From: Candidatus Nanoanaerosalina archaeon
GTDB lineage: Archaea; Nanohalarchaeota; Nanosalinia; Nanosalinales; Nanoanaerosalinaceae
Reading direction: 5' to 3'
NCBI GenBank assembly: GCA_022729275.1
Contig: JALDAH010000002.1
Span: 1 to 36,658 of the forward strand
DNA: 36,658 nt
The notes below the pieces were generated by a model. That model had not been told where the DNA came from. It ran no database searches and saw only the letters and a list, made by a program, of their open reading frames with translations. Shown one piece after another: positions 15,548 through 24,850 of this stretch. The number at the start of each line of letters is the position of its first letter. The stretch's first letter is position 1. A program made the translations under genes and the position numbers.

Positions 15548-15859
15548 ATGTTTAATCCAAAGAATATGGAGAAAATGATGAAGCAGATGGGTATGAAAAC
15601 AGAAGACGTAGGCGCTAAAAAAGTTGTTGTGGATCTTGGAGATGAAGAAATGGTTTTTAATGATCCAGAACTTGTAAAAATATCTGTTAAAGGGAAGGAT
15701 ATGTTCCAGTTACAGGGAAAATTTACAAAAAAGGGAAAAGGACCTTCCGAAGAGGATATAGAGCTTGTTTCTGAAAAGGCGGGCGTTTCGAAGGAAGAAG
15801 CAAAGAATGCTCTTGAAGAGCATGAAGATATTACAGACGCGATAATGAGCCTGAAATAA
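15548..15859 (+). CDS. nac: Archaeal nascent polypeptide-associated complex protein (NAC alpha-type)
   Basis: The 103-residue protein begins MFNPKNMEKMMKQMGMK, the usual archaeal NAC N-terminus. It continues with the NAC beta-barrel domain (VVVDLGDEEMVFNDPELVKI, FQLQGKF) and ends with a UBA domain (about 65-103, AGVSKEEAKNALEEHEDI). It binds ribosomes as a homodimer and shields emerging polypeptides. I take the ATG at 15548 because GGTGAT at 15538-15543 is a perfect Shine-Dalgarno sequence 4 nt before it; the upstream in-frame GTG at 15539 is part of that site. It converges on secD with only 4 nt between the stop codons. Confidence 0.93.
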   Translation: MFNPKNMEKMMKQMGMKTEDVGAKKVVVDLGDEEMVFNDPELVKISVKGKDMFQLQGKFTKKGKGPSEEDIELVSEKAGVSKEEAKNALEEHEDITDAIMSLK

Positions 15860-15863
15860 AATA

Positions 15864-17507
15864 TTAAACATCCAATATATCTAGGGCAGTAGCATATGCA
15901 GGTCTTGTGACTGATATTCCTACTATAACACCTATTATAGTTGTGATTGCGAAACCTCTTACAGCTCCTGCACCAATAGTCATTACAGGTATCATAGCCC
16001 CTATCGTGGATGCTGCTGAAGTGAAAATTATGAAGAAAGCTCTTTTCACTCTCTTCTTTAACGATTTAATTCTTTCTCTAGTCCTTTCATCAGTAATAAT
16101 AATCTGATCGTCAACTCCTGTACCCACAGCCGAGATAATGCCTGCTATAGCTGCAAGATCCAAACCTGTGGAAAATCTTATCATACCTATCAAAAACAGA
16201 GATACTACAGGAAGCATCAACACAGTAAAATCGCTTTGTTTGAAACCTGTTATTAAACCTATTATTGTTGGCACACCAATGACAAGAAATATTATGCTCA
16301 TCCCTCTTGCTGTTTCGAAAAGGTGAGAACCATCTGCGAATATCCCTATCATTATGAACACTTCCGAAAAACCTGTGATTATTATAGGTAGCGCGACCTT
16401 TGGAGTGTTGTACCTGATAAATATCAGTAATCCGACACCGATTACAGCGAAAAATATAGCTGTCAGTGCAACTCTCATAAACTCTTCTCCCAGAACCGCT
16501 GAAACAGTATCGGTTGAAGATATAGAGATAGGAACAGGCAAAGCACCTGACTCAAGAACTGATTTAAGTGCATTCATCTGCTCTTTTGCTTCTTCTCTTG
16601 TTGGTTCTCCACCACTTATCGATGGTTCTGTTACAACCCTATCTCTAAATACCGAACCAACGTTTAAAGAGCTTACTACATTGTTGTCAAGTATTAAAAC
16701 AAGCTGAGTTCCTTGTAAATAAGTTGTTTCATCTCCTGGAGCAACCCCTCCTGCTTCGAAGTTCTGTGCAAGATCCCTAAATCGTTCAGCTGCTGACCTG
16801 TCTATAGATACTTGGAACTGGAATGGGAAGTTTCCGTTTTGTTCTCTACCAACACCCGATCTGGAAGGAGTTATATCAACTCCTGTTATGTCTTCTCCTT
16901 TGTACGCTACTAACCTCAAATTATAGTTTCCTTCTTCTGTTAAATTCACAAATTCAACAGGAACACTGTATTCAGAACCCTCAACTTCTTTCTCCTCACC
17001 TACCATGATTTCTGTATTTCCAAGAACAATCGATTCGTTCCGTCCTTCAAGTTCAAATTCTGAACCTCCTAATAAAATAATGTCTCCGTGTTCTGCTTCC
17101 ATTGAAAGGGAAGCCTTGAAGACACCTTCACTATCTATAACATTTTTAAGTTCTTCTGTTGTGGCTCCAGCCATCTCCATCTGGATAAATTCCTGGTCTG
17201 CTGTTAAACTATTTACTTGACGTATGGTCATATCTTCCAGCCCATAAGCGTCAACCCTCGTCCTTAAAATCCTTATAGTCTGTTCTATAGTACTTTGTCT
17301 TTCTTCATAAGGAACATCAGATAGGTCAGGTTCGATGAGTATCCTTGCACCCCCTGCAAGATCCAATCCCTGTATAATATTAGTGTCTAACCTGGTTGTG
17401 CCGTCCTCTGCTTCAATATAATGAGGACCTATAGCTACTAGAGCACCCATTAAGGCGGTTATAAGCATCCAGATCCGCCATTCTTTCAATAATTCTTTGA
17501 GCACCAT
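15864..17507 (-). CDS. secD: Protein-export membrane protein SecD
   Basis: The 547-residue protein has an N-terminal membrane segment (residues ~9-28), then the large extracytoplasmic P1 region starting with the SecD signature QGLDLAGGARILIE and RILRTRVDAYGLEDMTIRQV. Five more membrane segments follow after about residue 340, including ISAVGTGVDDQIIITDERTR. SecD with SecF aids late steps of Sec translocation and membrane protein insertion. There is no SecA in archaea, so the energy source is presumably the ion gradient. The ATG immediately follows the secF stop (TAAATG), and the pair is cotranscribed in the secF-secD order common in archaea. Confidence 0.95.
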   Translation of the reverse strand: MVLKELLKEWRIWMLITALMGALVAIGPHYIEAEDGTTRLDTNIIQGLDLAGGARILIEPDLSDVPYEERQSTIEQTIRILRTRVDAYGLEDMTIRQVNSLTADQEFIQMEMAGATTEELKNVIDSEGVFKASLSMEAEHGDIILLGGSEFELEGRNESIVLGNTEIMVGEEKEVEGSEYSVPVEFVNLTEEGNYNLRLVAYKGEDITGVDITPSRSGVGREQNGNFPFQFQVSIDRSAAERFRDLAQNFEAGGVAPGDETTYLQGTQLVLILDNNVVSSLNVGSVFRDRVVTEPSISGGEPTREEAKEQMNALKSVLESGALPVPISISSTDTVSAVLGEEFMRVALTAIFFAVIGVGLLIFIRYNTPKVALPIIITGFSEVFIMIGIFADGSHLFETARGMSIIFLVIGVPTIIGLITGFKQSDFTVLMLPVVSLFLIGMIRFSTGLDLAAIAGIISAVGTGVDDQIIITDERTRERIKSLKKRVKRAFFIIFTSAASTIGAMIPVMTIGAGAVRGFAITTIIGVIVGISVTRPAYATALDILDV

Positions 17508-18407
17508 TTATATCTTCCCTTCATCGTACATTTTTAGTATCGCTGCGTTTCCAAGCCATGTTATCGGCATGTCTATAGCCAAACCCATTATCATAACTGC
17601 CGCTATCTGGTCGAGAACAGGTGAAGTCGATACCAGTAAAAGTATTGTGAACGCCAGTATTCCTCCTGAAGACATAGTTGTACCTGTTGCTATGGAATCC
17701 CTGATTCTTTCCTTCAGACTACCCTCTCTCTGTTTTAATACTCTGGTCGATAGAACTATGTCTGTATCAACAGAATAACCGATAAGCATTAAAAGAGCGG
17801 CAAGAGATCCCAGAGTAAGGTTTATACCTATTATATTCATACCAGCCATCGCAAACATTATAATTGAAACAGCGGATAATATGACTGCTATCGAAGGTAT
17901 AAATGACCTGAACGCCACAAATATCGCCGTTGACATGATTAAAAATGCGATGAGAACAGCTAATTGTGCTTCAAATAGGAAACCTTCCGAAACAGCAGCC
18001 CCCATAGTACTAACATTTATCTCTCCAAAATCTTCTATTCCTGCATCTATAAGGATTTGCTCAATTTCCGTCCGATTTTCAATTTCGGTCTGTGTCTCAA
18101 GTATAATCCATTTTTGATCTCCTCTCGACAACTGTCTTACATTCAGATTTTCAAGTTCGCCCTCCAGAGACTCTGATATTGTATCTAGTGTAATATCTTC
18201 CGGAGCCCTGAACTGTATTTCCATTCCTCCTGTGAACTCTATTCCCAAACCCACGACATAACCTGTGTTAGCATATGTGATGCCTAATACAGTTATGGAG
18301 AAAATTATTATCGCTAGGGGAACTATCACCCATTTTTTATGATTATCAAATATGCTGCTGGTTCCCTGTTCGAACTTTTCCTTGAATTTTTCCCTAAATT
18401 TGGACAT
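17508..18407 (-). CDS. secF: Protein-export membrane protein SecF
   Basis: The 299-residue protein has TM1 at about 25-50, the extracytoplasmic segment with the SecF signature GLGIEFTGGMEIQFRAP, then five C-terminal membrane segments. These include LIGYSVDTDIVLSTRVLKQREG, the SecF transmembrane-4 region. It forms the SecDF complex with the next gene. The ATG at 18407 is 28 bp from the centre of an ATTTTAAAT element shared symmetrically with aglB, and no ribosome-binding site is evident, so the message is probably leaderless. Confidence 0.95.
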   Translation of the reverse strand: MSKFREKFKEKFEQGTSSIFDNHKKWVIVPLAIIIFSITVLGITYANTGYVVGLGIEFTGGMEIQFRAPEDITLDTISESLEGELENLNVRQLSRGDQKWIILETQTEIENRTEIEQILIDAGIEDFGEINVSTMGAAVSEGFLFEAQLAVLIAFLIMSTAIFVAFRSFIPSIAVILSAVSIIMFAMAGMNIIGINLTLGSLAALLMLIGYSVDTDIVLSTRVLKQREGSLKERIRDSIATGTTMSSGGILAFTILLLVSTSPVLDQIAAVMIMGLAIDMPITWLGNAAILKMYDEGKI

Positions 18408-18426
18408 ACAGTTAAAGAGATTGGTT

Positions 18427-18443
18427 AACTATTTTAAATCTAA
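18427..18443. promoter_or_regulatory. Shared bidirectional TATA element between secF and aglB
   Basis: The near-palindrome ATTTTAAAT at 18431-18439 is the only TATA-like motif in the 55 bp between the two divergent start codons. Its centre (18435) is exactly 28 bp from the secF ATG (18407) and 28 bp from the aglB ATG (18463). Archaeal TATA boxes act 25-30 bp before the start site, so one symmetric box could serve both leaderless genes. Confidence 0.6.
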
Positions 18444-18462
18444 CTTGTTAACCCTAATTTTA

Positions 18463-21120
18463 ATGGGCGGAATAGACAAAGGCATAGATTTTTTTAGGGA
18501 GACCCTTGAACCAAAAAAGGTTGTTTATGGAATAGTTCTTTTTGCTATATTTATTGTTGCTCTCTGGGTAAGATACATTCCTGTAGAAAACATGGATTAT
18601 ATACAGGCGCTTGATCCTTACATGATAACAAGGATGTCCGCTTCAATAGCTGAATCAGGCAGCTTACCGACTGTGGATGTTTTAAGATACTTCCCTTATT
18701 TTAATCCTGTGTACATGATAAACGAGGGAACAGTTGTTATACCGGCATTAATGTTTCAGGTCGCTAGACAATTTGGAATAGACTTTTTGACCTGGGCCCA
18801 GTTTTATCCTGCTCTTATGGGAGCTTTGGCGGTTATTCCTTTGTATTTCATTGGAAAAAAGATGTTTGATAAGAAGGCGGGTTTGTTTGCGGCTTTTTTC
18901 CTTGCCACTTCTGTTGCTGTTATGCACAGATCTTCCGCAGGATGGTTTGGTAAAGAACCTCCCGCGATGTTTTTGATGATCACATCGATCTATTTTTTCT
19001 TTAAGTCCTGGGATGAAAACAAGTGGTGGCCTGGCATAGTTTCAGGTGTTTTAATGGGTATTTCAGGAACCGCATGGGGTGGAACACGTTTCCTTTACAT
19101 GCTTTATCCCTTCACGGTGATAGGGTTTGTGGCAGTATTACCCATCCTTGCCTCGATTTTTGTAGCTGTATTTGACGGAAAAATGAAAAAATTGGAGGTT
19201 GATAGAGTTTTTAAGGCATTTGCACCTGTCGCATTGTTAGGCACTCCTATTACGATAATGCTTGATGGGTCTGCTAACACTCTTAGCTTTCCGAACGCAT
19301 ACACCTATTTCCATCTTGCTGTTCTTGGTTTTCTGGCTGCGAGATATTTTATTGAAAAGTTTGAGTTAGTATCGAAGGATAATGTTCCGTATATATCGCA
19401 TTCTCTGGTATTAATAGGAGGTCTGGCTCTTTTACTTTCTCCTGTATATTCTCAGACGGTTGCGGATACGACTTCATCAGTAATAAGTCGTGCTTTACAG
19501 GATTCTACAGGGGTTATAGGCGGAACAGTTGCTGAAAACACACCTGCTACGATCGACGAGGTTGTTGTTCAACTTGGAGCTTCCATGAGCGGAGAATTTT
19601 TCGCTGATTATTTGAGTGGCTGGACATTTGGACTGATAGGTATAGGTATCATATCTGTGTTTTTCATTTGCGCTTTCTTCAAGTATTACTTTGAGGTGGA
19701 TAAGATAGGAAAGAACGTAGTTGTTGGAGGGGTTTCAATAGCTGTTTCACTGACATCTTTGATTATTTATTACGGTCTTGATGGAGAAGGCGTTTCAGGG
19801 TTTTTACCTGCTATAGTGTTAACTACAATAACAACTTCATCTGTTTTCGTATATAACTCCTTCACAGACAAAGAAATGGAACAGTGGAAGACCGTTATTT
19901 TGATGTTCTGGTTAGCAATTTTCATTATATCGGTTTTTCTGGGACAAATTCTCCTTGTGGCTATTTTAGGAGCATTACAAGGCATTTTCCTAGCTTTTCA
20001 AAGAGGAGAAAAGATCACGGTAGAGTTCGAATGGTCGTATCTCATAATTTTTGTCTGGATAGCATCAACAATATATGGGGCTACAAGAAGATCAAGACTT
20101 TTCATACTCACAGGAGCCCCTGTGGCACTTGTAGCCGGTCTGGGAGTTTCTAAATCAATAGACTATGTCAGAAGCTGCAATTTCTGGGATACTTTTAGAG
20201 ATAATATAAATCTAGTTTTAATGGGTTTGTTCTTGACTGCTTTTTGTGTTTCTATGATAACTGTGAATTTATCGGCCGTAAACGCAAGGGCCGACCGTTT
20301 GGGAGGATCTCCGGAACAGCCATGGTACGAGGCTTTTGAATATATGAGGGAGGAAACTCCAGAAGGATCGGTCATGCTTTCATGGTGGGACTACGGTTAC
20401 TGGACTCAGTCCATAGGCGAAAGACCCACTATAGCGGACGGAGGAAATCACTTCCATTACAGGAACGAAAATATCACCGAAAGAGTAAATTATCCTATAG
20501 CGGATTTCCTATCATCTAGCGAACCCGAAAATCACACCGACTGGCTTGAAATGTACGGCGCCGACTATATTTTCCTTGACAGAACCATGATAGGAAAGTA
20601 TTCCGCGGTATCTCAGATAGCTCACAGGTCTAATGAGGAATTCTACAGAATGCAGGAGTTGAACTGCGTTTTTGATGAGAATACCGGATCATGCAAGATA
20701 TCTCAGCTGGAAGACAACACAGTTATACATTATGATATGGGTGGAGAAATGGAACTTCTGCTGCCTTTGGATTTTATGGAGGAAGAAATACAGTTCACCT
20801 CAACACCTGTTATTCGGTATCCTGGAGAAACAAGAAAGGTGGCCAATATTTGTTCTGAACAGGGCCTGATAAATTTTGAGGAAGGCGGATCAACAGGAGG
20901 AATTGAGGAAGCGTTTGGAGAAACTTTTCAGGAGGAAAAACCCTTTGGGGGCTGCGTTTCTGTACATCCTTTCTATGGACCGTCAACACTTGTTATGGTG
21001 CCACCAGCTATAATGGATTCCACCTTTGTTAGGTTGTATCTTATGGACGGTCAAGACATAGATTTTGTTGAGAAAGTGTTTGATAACGGCTATGTAAAGA
21101 TGTGGGAGATAGAGAGGTGA
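18463..21120 (+). CDS. aglB: Archaeal oligosaccharyltransferase AglB (STT3 family)
   Basis: The 885-residue protein transfers a lipid-linked glycan to Asn in N-X-S/T sequons on the outer face of the membrane. It has about 13 membrane segments in the first ~620 residues and a catalytic loop aspartate in QALDPYMITRM (D51). The STT3 hallmark WWDYGYW is at about 641-647, followed by a soluble C-terminal domain with LDRTMIGKYSAVSQI, the position of the DK/MI-type motif. The frame is open further upstream to 18352, but the ATG at 18463 is 28 bp from the TATA element and gives the normal N-terminus; the longer form would overlap secF. The next gene makes the first lipid-linked sugar, so the two form a glycosylation operon. 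Confidence 0.96.
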   Translation: MGGIDKGIDFFRETLEPKKVVYGIVLFAIFIVALWVRYIPVENMDYIQALDPYMITRMSASIAESGSLPTVDVLRYFPYFNPVYMINEGTVVIPALMFQVARQFGIDFLTWAQFYPALMGALAVIPLYFIGKKMFDKKAGLFAAFFLATSVAVMHRSSAGWFGKEPPAMFLMITSIYFFFKSWDENKWWPGIVSGVLMGISGTAWGGTRFLYMLYPFTVIGFVAVLPILASIFVAVFDGKMKKLEVDRVFKAFAPVALLGTPITIMLDGSANTLSFPNAYTYFHLAVLGFLAARYFIEKFELVSKDNVPYISHSLVLIGGLALLLSPVYSQTVADTTSSVISRALQDSTGVIGGTVAENTPATIDEVVVQLGASMSGEFFADYLSGWTFGLIGIGIISVFFICAFFKYYFEVDKIGKNVVVGGVSIAVSLTSLIIYYGLDGEGVSGFLPAIVLTTITTSSVFVYNSFTDKEMEQWKTVILMFWLAIFIISVFLGQILLVAILGALQGIFLAFQRGEKITVEFEWSYLIIFVWIASTIYGATRRSRLFILTGAPVALVAGLGVSKSIDYVRSCNFWDTFRDNINLVLMGLFLTAFCVSMITVNLSAVNARADRLGGSPEQPWYEAFEYMREETPEGSVMLSWWDYGYWTQSIGERPTIADGGNHFHYRNENITERVNYPIADFLSSSEPENHTDWLEMYGADYIFLDRTMIGKYSAVSQIAHRSNEEFYRMQELNCVFDENTGSCKISQLEDNTVIHYDMGGEMELLLPLDFMEEEIQFTSTPVIRYPGETRKVANICSEQGLINFEEGGSTGGIEEAFGETFQEEKPFGGCVSVHPFYGPSTLVMVPPAIMDSTFVRLYLMDGQDIDFVEKVFDNGYVKMWEIER

Positions 21121-21126
21121 TAAGGC

Positions 21127-22137
21127 GTGTGGCCCATATTTTTTTCTGTTTTGGCGGGTTTCTTTTCTACTTTGTTACTGACACATGTCTCAATTGATTT
21201 TCTTAGATCCTCAGGGATAGTTGGAAAAGACCAGCAGAAGAAAGGCAAACCTGTTCTGCCAACTTCAGGAGGAATACCTGTTCTTTTCGGATTTATGGTT
21301 TCTGTGAGCGTTTTTATAGGTTTAAGAACTTTTCTATTTGCCTCAGTTGATAATTCTCTGGTACTAGCTTCGCTATCCTCTGTACTGGTAATAGGGTTAA
21401 TAGGGTTGATGGACGACATACACGTTAAAAACGACGCTGAAATGGTTAAAATGGAAAGCCAATTATCAGTAGGTTTCAGAAAAGGCTGGGTAAAACCCCT
21501 GTTGGTAGTGCCTGCTGCACTTCCACTGATGGTGGTTAGAGCCGGCCAATCATCGATGTTATTCCCGTTTATAGGTTCTGTGGACTTCGGGATTTTATAT
21601 CCTCTTATACTAATACCTATTGGTGTCATATGTGTATCCAATGGAACTAACTTGTTAGCAGGCCAGAACGGTCTTGAAGCAGGTACAGGCGCCATAGCGC
21701 TTTTTTCTATCGGTGTTTTTTCCTTAATCCACAACCATGTTGAGGCAGCTATTCTTTCTCTTTCGATGTCTTTTTGTCTTCTGGCCTTTTTAAAGTACAA
21801 TTTTTACCCTGCAAAGATTCTTCCCGGCGATTCCCTGACATTCTCTTTTGGAGCGGTTATTGCAGCTTCAGCGATAATAGGGAACGTTCAAAGATTCGCT
21901 GTGGTGGTTTTCATTCCCTGGATTATAGAGGCATTTCTTAAACTAAGATCCGGATTTAAAGCAAGCTCTCTTGGTAACCTTCAGGAAGACGGCTCTCTAA
22001 AATCAAAACATGACAAGATATACTCTTTAAGCCATATCTTCATGAGGATGGAGGGCATGACAGAGAAAAAAATTGTTCTGAGGATGTACCTCTTGGAAAC
22101 CATAATCTGTATTTTGGCGTTTTTAATCTTTTTGTAA
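21127..22137 (+). CDS. UDP-GlcNAc-1-phosphate transferase (GPT/AglH-type, GT4/MraY-like)
   Basis: The 336-residue integral membrane protein has about ten membrane segments. It carries the polyprenyl-phosphate N-acetylhexosamine-1-phosphate transferase motifs: LMDDIHVKND (D96, D97), NGTNLLAGQNGLEAG (172-186), ILPGDSLTFSFGAV and the cytoplasmic loop KHDKIYSLSH. It should attach the first sugar phosphate to dolichyl phosphate for N-glycans. The longer DPAGT1-like cytoplasmic loop suggests the eukaryotic/archaeal type rather than MraY. Translation begins at a GTG (21127) 5 nt after GGTGAT (21116-21121), a Shine-Dalgarno sequence overlapping the aglB stop, so the two genes are coupled. Confidence 0.9.
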   Translation: MWPIFFSVLAGFFSTLLLTHVSIDFLRSSGIVGKDQQKKGKPVLPTSGGIPVLFGFMVSVSVFIGLRTFLFASVDNSLVLASLSSVLVIGLIGLMDDIHVKNDAEMVKMESQLSVGFRKGWVKPLLVVPAALPLMVVRAGQSSMLFPFIGSVDFGILYPLILIPIGVICVSNGTNLLAGQNGLEAGTGAIALFSIGVFSLIHNHVEAAILSLSMSFCLLAFLKYNFYPAKILPGDSLTFSFGAVIAASAIIGNVQRFAVVVFIPWIIEAFLKLRSGFKASSLGNLQEDGSLKSKHDKIYSLSHIFMRMEGMTEKKIVLRMYLLETIICILAFLIFL

Positions 22138-22160
22138 TTCGAGATTAAAAACCTCTAATT

Positions 22161-23087
22161 ATGGACAAGTCTAAGAAGATAAGGATATTTGTCAGTTTTT
22201 TAGTTATCATAGTAGGTTTTTACTATGTTTTTACCGGAGTGGCTTTTTCCGATGTTTTTCAGGTAATAAAAGGTCTGAACCCTTTGATGCTCCTCGGTTT
22301 TTTTTCTGTTCAGCTATTTATCACGCTTCTTATGAGTTATCGGTGGAAGTGTGTGATAGGGGAAAAAGGAGTCGATCTTGGCCTTTGGGACTCGTTTAGA
22401 TACTACAATATTTCGTTTTTCGTCAATTTTTTTCTACCGGCTCGTGCAGGAGATCTTTACAGAGGTTATTTATCATCCAAAAAAGACTTTATCGATTCTT
22501 CTCTGATAGTTTTGAAGGAAAGATTATTCGATTTGATTGTGCTGATGTTTTTCTTCTCTGTTCTTGTAATTACGATTTTCGAAAGCTTTACAGGTTATCT
22601 GGCGATTCTTTTCATGGTTTTATTGGCAGGAATATTTACATACTTTTTTATTGAAAAAAAAGAGGAACTGCCTGTTCTTAACAATTGGTATGTCTTGTTT
22701 CGGTCCTCCTTTATAGAAGCGGTCAAAACAAAAAGGAAAACTTTTTATCTTTTATTTACAGCGGGCATATGGTTGGTGGAAGTTTTAAAAACTTATATTG
22801 TTTTTTATGGACTAGGAATAGAGTCGGACTTGTTTTTAATCGCATTTTTCACGTTTTCTTGGTCGCTTGTAGCGGCGATACCTATAAGCCCGTCTGGACT
22901 AGGTTCTTCTGAAGCGTTAACGCTTTTCATACTGGTCTCTTACGGCATTTTAAGAACCGAAGCGGTATCATTAGTTCTAATGTATAGAGGCCTACTAGTA
23001 ACAATCACATTAATTGTTGGAGGAAGTTTCTATGTGAGGGATGTTTTGAAAAACACCGATATGAAAAGACCGATGGATCATTCGTAA
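22161..23087 (+). CDS. Lysylphosphatidylglycerol synthase-type transmembrane (UPF0104/AglD-like) protein
   Basis: The 308-residue protein has about eight membrane segments. It shows the family signatures NFFLPARAGDLYRGYLSSKK (near residue 91) and AAIPISPSGLGSSEALTLF (near 239). The family includes the membrane half of bacterial MprF, a flippase, and the membrane part of haloarchaeal AglD, which acts in glycan attachment. Here the glycosyltransferase domain of AglD is absent. Placed 23 nt after the GPT gene, the protein may help move or attach a lipid-linked sugar, but this is inference. Its stop codon overlaps the convergent cupin gene by 10 bp. Confidence 0.85.
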   Translation: MDKSKKIRIFVSFLVIIVGFYYVFTGVAFSDVFQVIKGLNPLMLLGFFSVQLFITLLMSYRWKCVIGEKGVDLGLWDSFRYYNISFFVNFFLPARAGDLYRGYLSSKKDFIDSSLIVLKERLFDLIVLMFFFSVLVITIFESFTGYLAILFMVLLAGIFTYFFIEKKEELPVLNNWYVLFRSSFIEAVKTKRKTFYLLFTAGIWLVEVLKTYIVFYGLGIESDLFLIAFFTFSWSLVAAIPISPSGLGSSEALTLFILVSYGILRTEAVSLVLMYRGLLVTITLIVGGSFYVRDVLKNTDMKRPMDHS

Positions 23088-23431
23088 GGGTTTTCAAGTA
23101 TTTCCACGTCGTCCTTGTTGAAAGGGAAAATTATTTTCAACACTTCTGATACACCATCCTCCAGATTTTCGATCTGATGTGGCAGGTTAGACTCAACGAA
23201 GTGAGATTCTCCTTCGACAAGCTCGTAAAAATCGTCGTCCGCTCTTAAGTTAACAGCCCCTTTCAAAACGTATAGTATCACATTAGCCTTCCTGTGTCTT
23301 TCAAGCTCTGTCATTTCCCCAAGTTCAAGAATAGATTTCTTTACCACGAGGTTTCCGTACTTTTCCTCATTTTTTATGTCTGTGTTTATTATGAATTCTT
23401 CCGCCCCCCATGGAGTGTCTTTTTGACTCAT
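23078..23431 (-). CDS. Cupin protein resembling the sugar-phosphate isomerase/mannose-1-P guanylyltransferase C-terminal domain
   Basis: The 117-residue single-domain cupin begins DTPWGAEEFI, like the 'rPWG.ye' start of type II phosphomannose isomerase domains. It then has the cupin strands with ERHRKANVILYVLKG and EGESHFVESNLPHQIENLED. The second motif keeps its terminal histidine (NLPHQIEN) and the first has ERHRKAN, so a metal could be bound by fewer ligands than usual. A role in sugar-phosphate isomerisation or sugar sensing fits the neighbourhood. It reads toward the upstream flippase-like gene, with overlapping 3' ends. It lies 34 nt after the epimerase-like gene on the same strand, so the two are probably cotranscribed. 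Confidence 0.7.
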   Translation of the reverse strand: MSQKDTPWGAEEFIINTDIKNEEKYGNLVVKKSILELGEMTELERHRKANVILYVLKGAVNLRADDDFYELVEGESHFVESNLPHQIENLEDGVSEVLKIIFPFNKDDVEILENPYE

Positions 23432-23465
23432 AAGAGAAATTTATGTTGAAGGATTTTAACTTTTA

Positions 23466-24842
23466 CTAAAGGTATGAAAACTTCGACATGTTCTTGTTGT
23501 GAAAACCTTTTCTATCGCTCGTCCACTCAAATAACTCCCTGTCGTACATCTTAATCAAGAAATTGATTATCTTGGTGCCTACTTCCGAACCATAAAGCTT
23601 TTCACCAGCCTTCATCCTTTTTATCAGTTCTTCGTTTTTGTACACATGTTCAACCATCATTCTAACAAACTTTCCTGAAACAGGAGGAACCAAAAGATTG
23701 GTGTTGGCCTTGAAAACAGTTTCAGGTCTGTCCGTATTAAATCTAACAGTCATGCAGAGCGTTTCCTCTATATGGTTCAGTTCTTCCTGCATGCTCCCGG
23801 AGTCTGTCAATGCAGCGAAACACTTACCTGATTTAAAAAATTCGTATACATGCGCATGTTTTTTCCAAAGACCCGTAAATAGAAAGTTTTCATGGTTTTT
23901 TCCCAACCTTTCTATTTTCTTTCTGAGATCATAAGCGTCCAGAGCTTTTTTTGTTGCGTTCATCTCAACGAAGTTCACGTTGAAACCTCTCTCAACCAAT
24001 TCGATTACACCTTCTATTATGGCGGAAAATCTTCCTGGCTGTAGGTTCGCTCTTCTGTGTATATCTACACGAATCCAGTCATCTCTTTTTTCGAGTTCGG
24101 GGTAAACATCGAATACCGATTCTTCAGAAGGAGCCATAGTTTTCATCTGTATAGCATCCACTACGGAGTTGCCCACGACCTCCATGTTTTTTCTTCCACC
24201 TGACTCTTCGTGATAGCCTTCCCTTAAAAGGTGTTCTTTGTTCGTTTTAGTTGGAGGGAAGAGGTACTGTGATCCAGCAGAACCAATGAATGTGTTGTAC
24301 TGTTCCGGGAAGGGTTCGTTTCTTTCAAGTTCCCACTCTCCATCGAACTGTTTATCTATGAACTCTGTTATAGGGTAAAAATCAGTTGTTTTTGGAGCCA
24401 TACCTCTTAGTCCTGCCTCATTATGAGCTGATTTCTGATTTGTGGCAAACATCCACGCCTGAGGAACTATGCCTGCTGCTAGCGTGTCTCCGTGCACTAT
24501 AGGAAGAATTTTTTTCCCATCATATTTTCTCAGGTGCTCGGCAAGTTTCTTAGTTTTTATCATTATCTCTGCGGTTTTCTGGCTTAAACCTCCTCTTATA
24601 TTCAGATTAGCGCCTAAATTATTGTTAAGACCGTATTCTTCCATTCCATGGCTCAAAAGTTCGTCGTAATGCTGCCCTGTGTGTATAACAAAAGAAGGCA
24701 CATCAAAGTTCTTTGCTGCTTCCATCAAAGGAGCTTGTTTGTAAAAATCCGGTTTTGTGGATGTTACGATCGCTAGTACGAAATCTCCTTTTTCCATTTG
24801 TTTCTCGATCAGTTCTTCATGTATCTTTATTCCTTTTTCCAT
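23466..24842 (-). CDS. UDP-N-acetylglucosamine 2-epimerase-like enzyme, divergent
   Basis: The 458-residue protein follows the WecB fold order: TGQHYDELLS (55-64), VHGDTLA (116-122), AHNEAGLR (139-146), PFPEQYN (177-183), GNSVVDA (224-230), DIHRRANL (260-267), LTDSGSMQEE (345-354) and DRPETVF (371-377). WecB interconverts UDP-GlcNAc and UDP-ManNAc, precursors of surface glycans. Odd features are its length (family usually about 370-390), a ~30-residue insertion at about 147-176, and substitutions in two hallmark motifs (HRREN is HRRAN; SGGIQEE is SGSMQEE). It may thus use another substrate. I use the ATG at 24842, 8 nt after the preceding stop; an in-frame ATG at 24872 would overlap that gene. 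Confidence 0.82.
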   Translation of the reverse strand: MEKGIKIHEELIEKQMEKGDFVLAIVTSTKPDFYKQAPLMEAAKNFDVPSFVIHTGQHYDELLSHGMEEYGLNNNLGANLNIRGGLSQKTAEIMIKTKKLAEHLRKYDGKKILPIVHGDTLAAGIVPQAWMFATNQKSAHNEAGLRGMAPKTTDFYPITEFIDKQFDGEWELERNEPFPEQYNTFIGSAGSQYLFPPTKTNKEHLLREGYHEESGGRKNMEVVGNSVVDAIQMKTMAPSEESVFDVYPELEKRDDWIRVDIHRRANLQPGRFSAIIEGVIELVERGFNVNFVEMNATKKALDAYDLRKKIERLGKNHENFLFTGLWKKHAHVYEFFKSGKCFAALTDSGSMQEELNHIEETLCMTVRFNTDRPETVFKANTNLLVPPVSGKFVRMMVEHVYKNEELIKRMKAGEKLYGSEVGTKIINFLIKMYDRELFEWTSDRKGFHNKNMSKFSYL

Positions 24843-24850
24843 TTTACCAC

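Noticed and set aside
18352..18462. N-terminal extension of AglB by 37 codons
   Set aside because: It would overlap the secF coding region, and the TATA element plus the normal AglB N-terminus support the ATG at 18463.
21090..21800. 236-codon minus-strand ORF
   Set aside because: It is antisense to the UDP-GlcNAc-1-P transferase, whose catalytic motifs are clear; the product is Pro/Thr/Ser-rich as expected for a shadow frame.
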